DNA of 64,000 bases, taken from NCBI GenBank assembly GCA_934047225.1, contig OW203992.1:13567501-13631500 (forward strand). The letters run 5' to 3'. The position numbers and the translations under genes were made by a program. Within the stretch, counting starts at the first letter, position 1. The number at the start of each line of letters is the position of its first letter. The DNA is from Ypsolopha sequella. Taxonomy: Eukaryota > Arthropoda > Insecta > Lepidoptera > Ypsolophidae. The notes under the pieces were generated by a model that did not search any database, was not told the DNA's origin, and saw only the letters and a list, made by a program, of their open reading frames with translations. Below are positions 62,800 to 64,000 of this stretch, piece after piece.

Positions 62800-64000
62800 T
62801 AACAAAATTTAACTTATTTGACAGGACTTAACTTAATTTTAGCATTTGTCTTTTTCTTTCTGTATCGTAAAGACATATAAAAATATAAAATAAAACAATT
62901 AAATATTCACTTTGGGTTTTTACTTACCAATTATTCCTTTCATATTTTTTTTTTTTTAGTTTGTTCTATTTTTACATTAACATAATTCGATAATTGGAAA
63001 ATGTGAAAAGCTTTTGAATACCATTATTAATCATATTTCTTGATAAAGATGAAAATTTCCCAAGTATTGGAAAAACAACTTATGTCAAGGTGTAATTATT
63101 GATTTTTTGTAAATATTGAAGAACAAGTTGTATATTTACTCATTAAATTTGATATAAAAATGAAAACTGTAAGCTAATATGTATTATGGAAAATGTTTTT
63201 TGCCTCTGTTGTAAATTTGCAAAACTTGACATGTGTTGTTTTTCCTCGAGACCCTTCAATTAGTGTAACCCATTCTGTTATCGATTTTCGATAATAATTG
63301 GCAAACAATAGACATAAAGCCCAATCACGCCTTGTGAAGTTAGAGTTAGACGGACTAGTGTTAGTTAAAAAAAATTTGAATGTTTTTTTTTTTAAACCTT
63401 TCGTTATCAAAGGGAAGTGCTTCATGAGCTGATGGTAAACATATTCTACATTTCATTTCAGCCATTCGTTTAAAAAAAAAAATCAAACACGAAAATTCCT
63501 CAGCCGTTTCCTGAATGAAGGACTTAGTATTGTTTGGAGAACGTTTTTTTTTTTTGGAAACGAGTGCTTGAAATAAAGTGGTGCTGTACCAAGTACATTT
63601 TTACAATCAGCTTATGAATCCCTTTCTTTTGAAACGACACGAAAGTTTGCAGTAAAATAAATAAAAGTGTCCATACAAAAAATTATGTCGTTATTGAAAA
63701 CTTATCAAAGACACATTAGCAGAGGTTTAATTCAGAGAACAAAAAATAGTGTCGATCAGAAAAGCGGCTCGGTCTTCGGCGGACTTCGGCCTCGCCAAAG
63801 ACACTTTCCATGGTGATCAAATTAGATATGATGAGTATCAAAAATACTCCAAACCAGAGTCAGCTGTTTACGTACTAAAAAATTACAGATTTGATACGAC
63901 TGGGACGTAATATATTCGTCGGTGAAACGCGGGTGTATCGAGTGTGGACTGTGACTTGCATTTCACAGTTCGCACACGGAACACCTCTGACACCCCTTCG
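62800..64000. other. AT-rich sequence with repeat fragments
   Basis: A fragment of the intron-3 PDCD10 MITE family (TTATTTGACAGGACTTAACT) lies at 62813-62880. The last 55 bases match the repeat at 400-455. No gene recognised. Confidence 0.45.

Overview
The window is AT-rich, intron-bearing animal DNA crowded with transposable elements. It looks like a lepidopteran (moth or butterfly) chromosome segment. This rests on short exons with GT-AG (and one AT-AC) introns, an arthropod TATA/Inr promoter, a secreted cuticle-type protein, Helitron ends of the CTAG-T type, and repeat families with hairpin ends of the kind common in moth genomes. No bacterial, phage or CRISPR features are seen.

Host genes. 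(1) The 3' end of an unrecognised plus-strand gene (exons at 1299-1418, 3090-3248, 4074-4254). (2) A minus-strand gene for a secreted protein with PYPV-type repeats (11283-10392); its signal peptide is split by an intron and a TATA box lies upstream. (3) ARPC5, the p16 subunit of the Arp2/3 complex, complete on the minus strand in three exons (28470-26954); its first intron is AT-AC with U12-type donor and branch sequences. (4) PDCD10/CCM3, complete on the plus strand in five exons (37146-41942), 209 aa. (5) A possible two-exon orphan gene on the minus strand (36003-34703). A weak candidate first exon lies at 50294-50425.

Mobile DNA. Between about 14.9 and 25.5 kb one old, 5'-truncated LINE copy (minus strand) has been split by at least four insertions. 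They are a copia-type LTR retrotransposon with apparently identical LTRs but an in-frame loss of most of reverse transcriptase and RNase H; a P-superfamily element with a THAP exon and an 8-bp TSD; a small foldback MITE; and a 4.4-kb hAT-type element with an 8-bp TSD. The hAT element carries a giant inverted repeat made partly from a captured, decayed FEN/PIN-nuclease-like gene. A younger copy of a related LINE (29315-32038) has an open RT frame and sits inside another repeat (called X here), which supplies its apparent start codon. At 60.9-62.8 kb lies a broken gene with a Mutator-like transposase part followed by a YqaJ-type exonuclease part.

The rest is MITEs, tRNA-derived SINEs, foldbacks, Helitron ends and anonymous AT-rich sequence. 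The host genes show no sign of working together and are simply neighbours. The most notable points are the AT-AC intron in ARPC5, the hAT foldback with its captured nuclease gene, the P-like element, the RT-deleted copia with matching LTRs, and the transposase/YqaJ pairing. Coordinates of repeats without TSDs are approximate. All similarity statements come from reading motifs, not from database searches.
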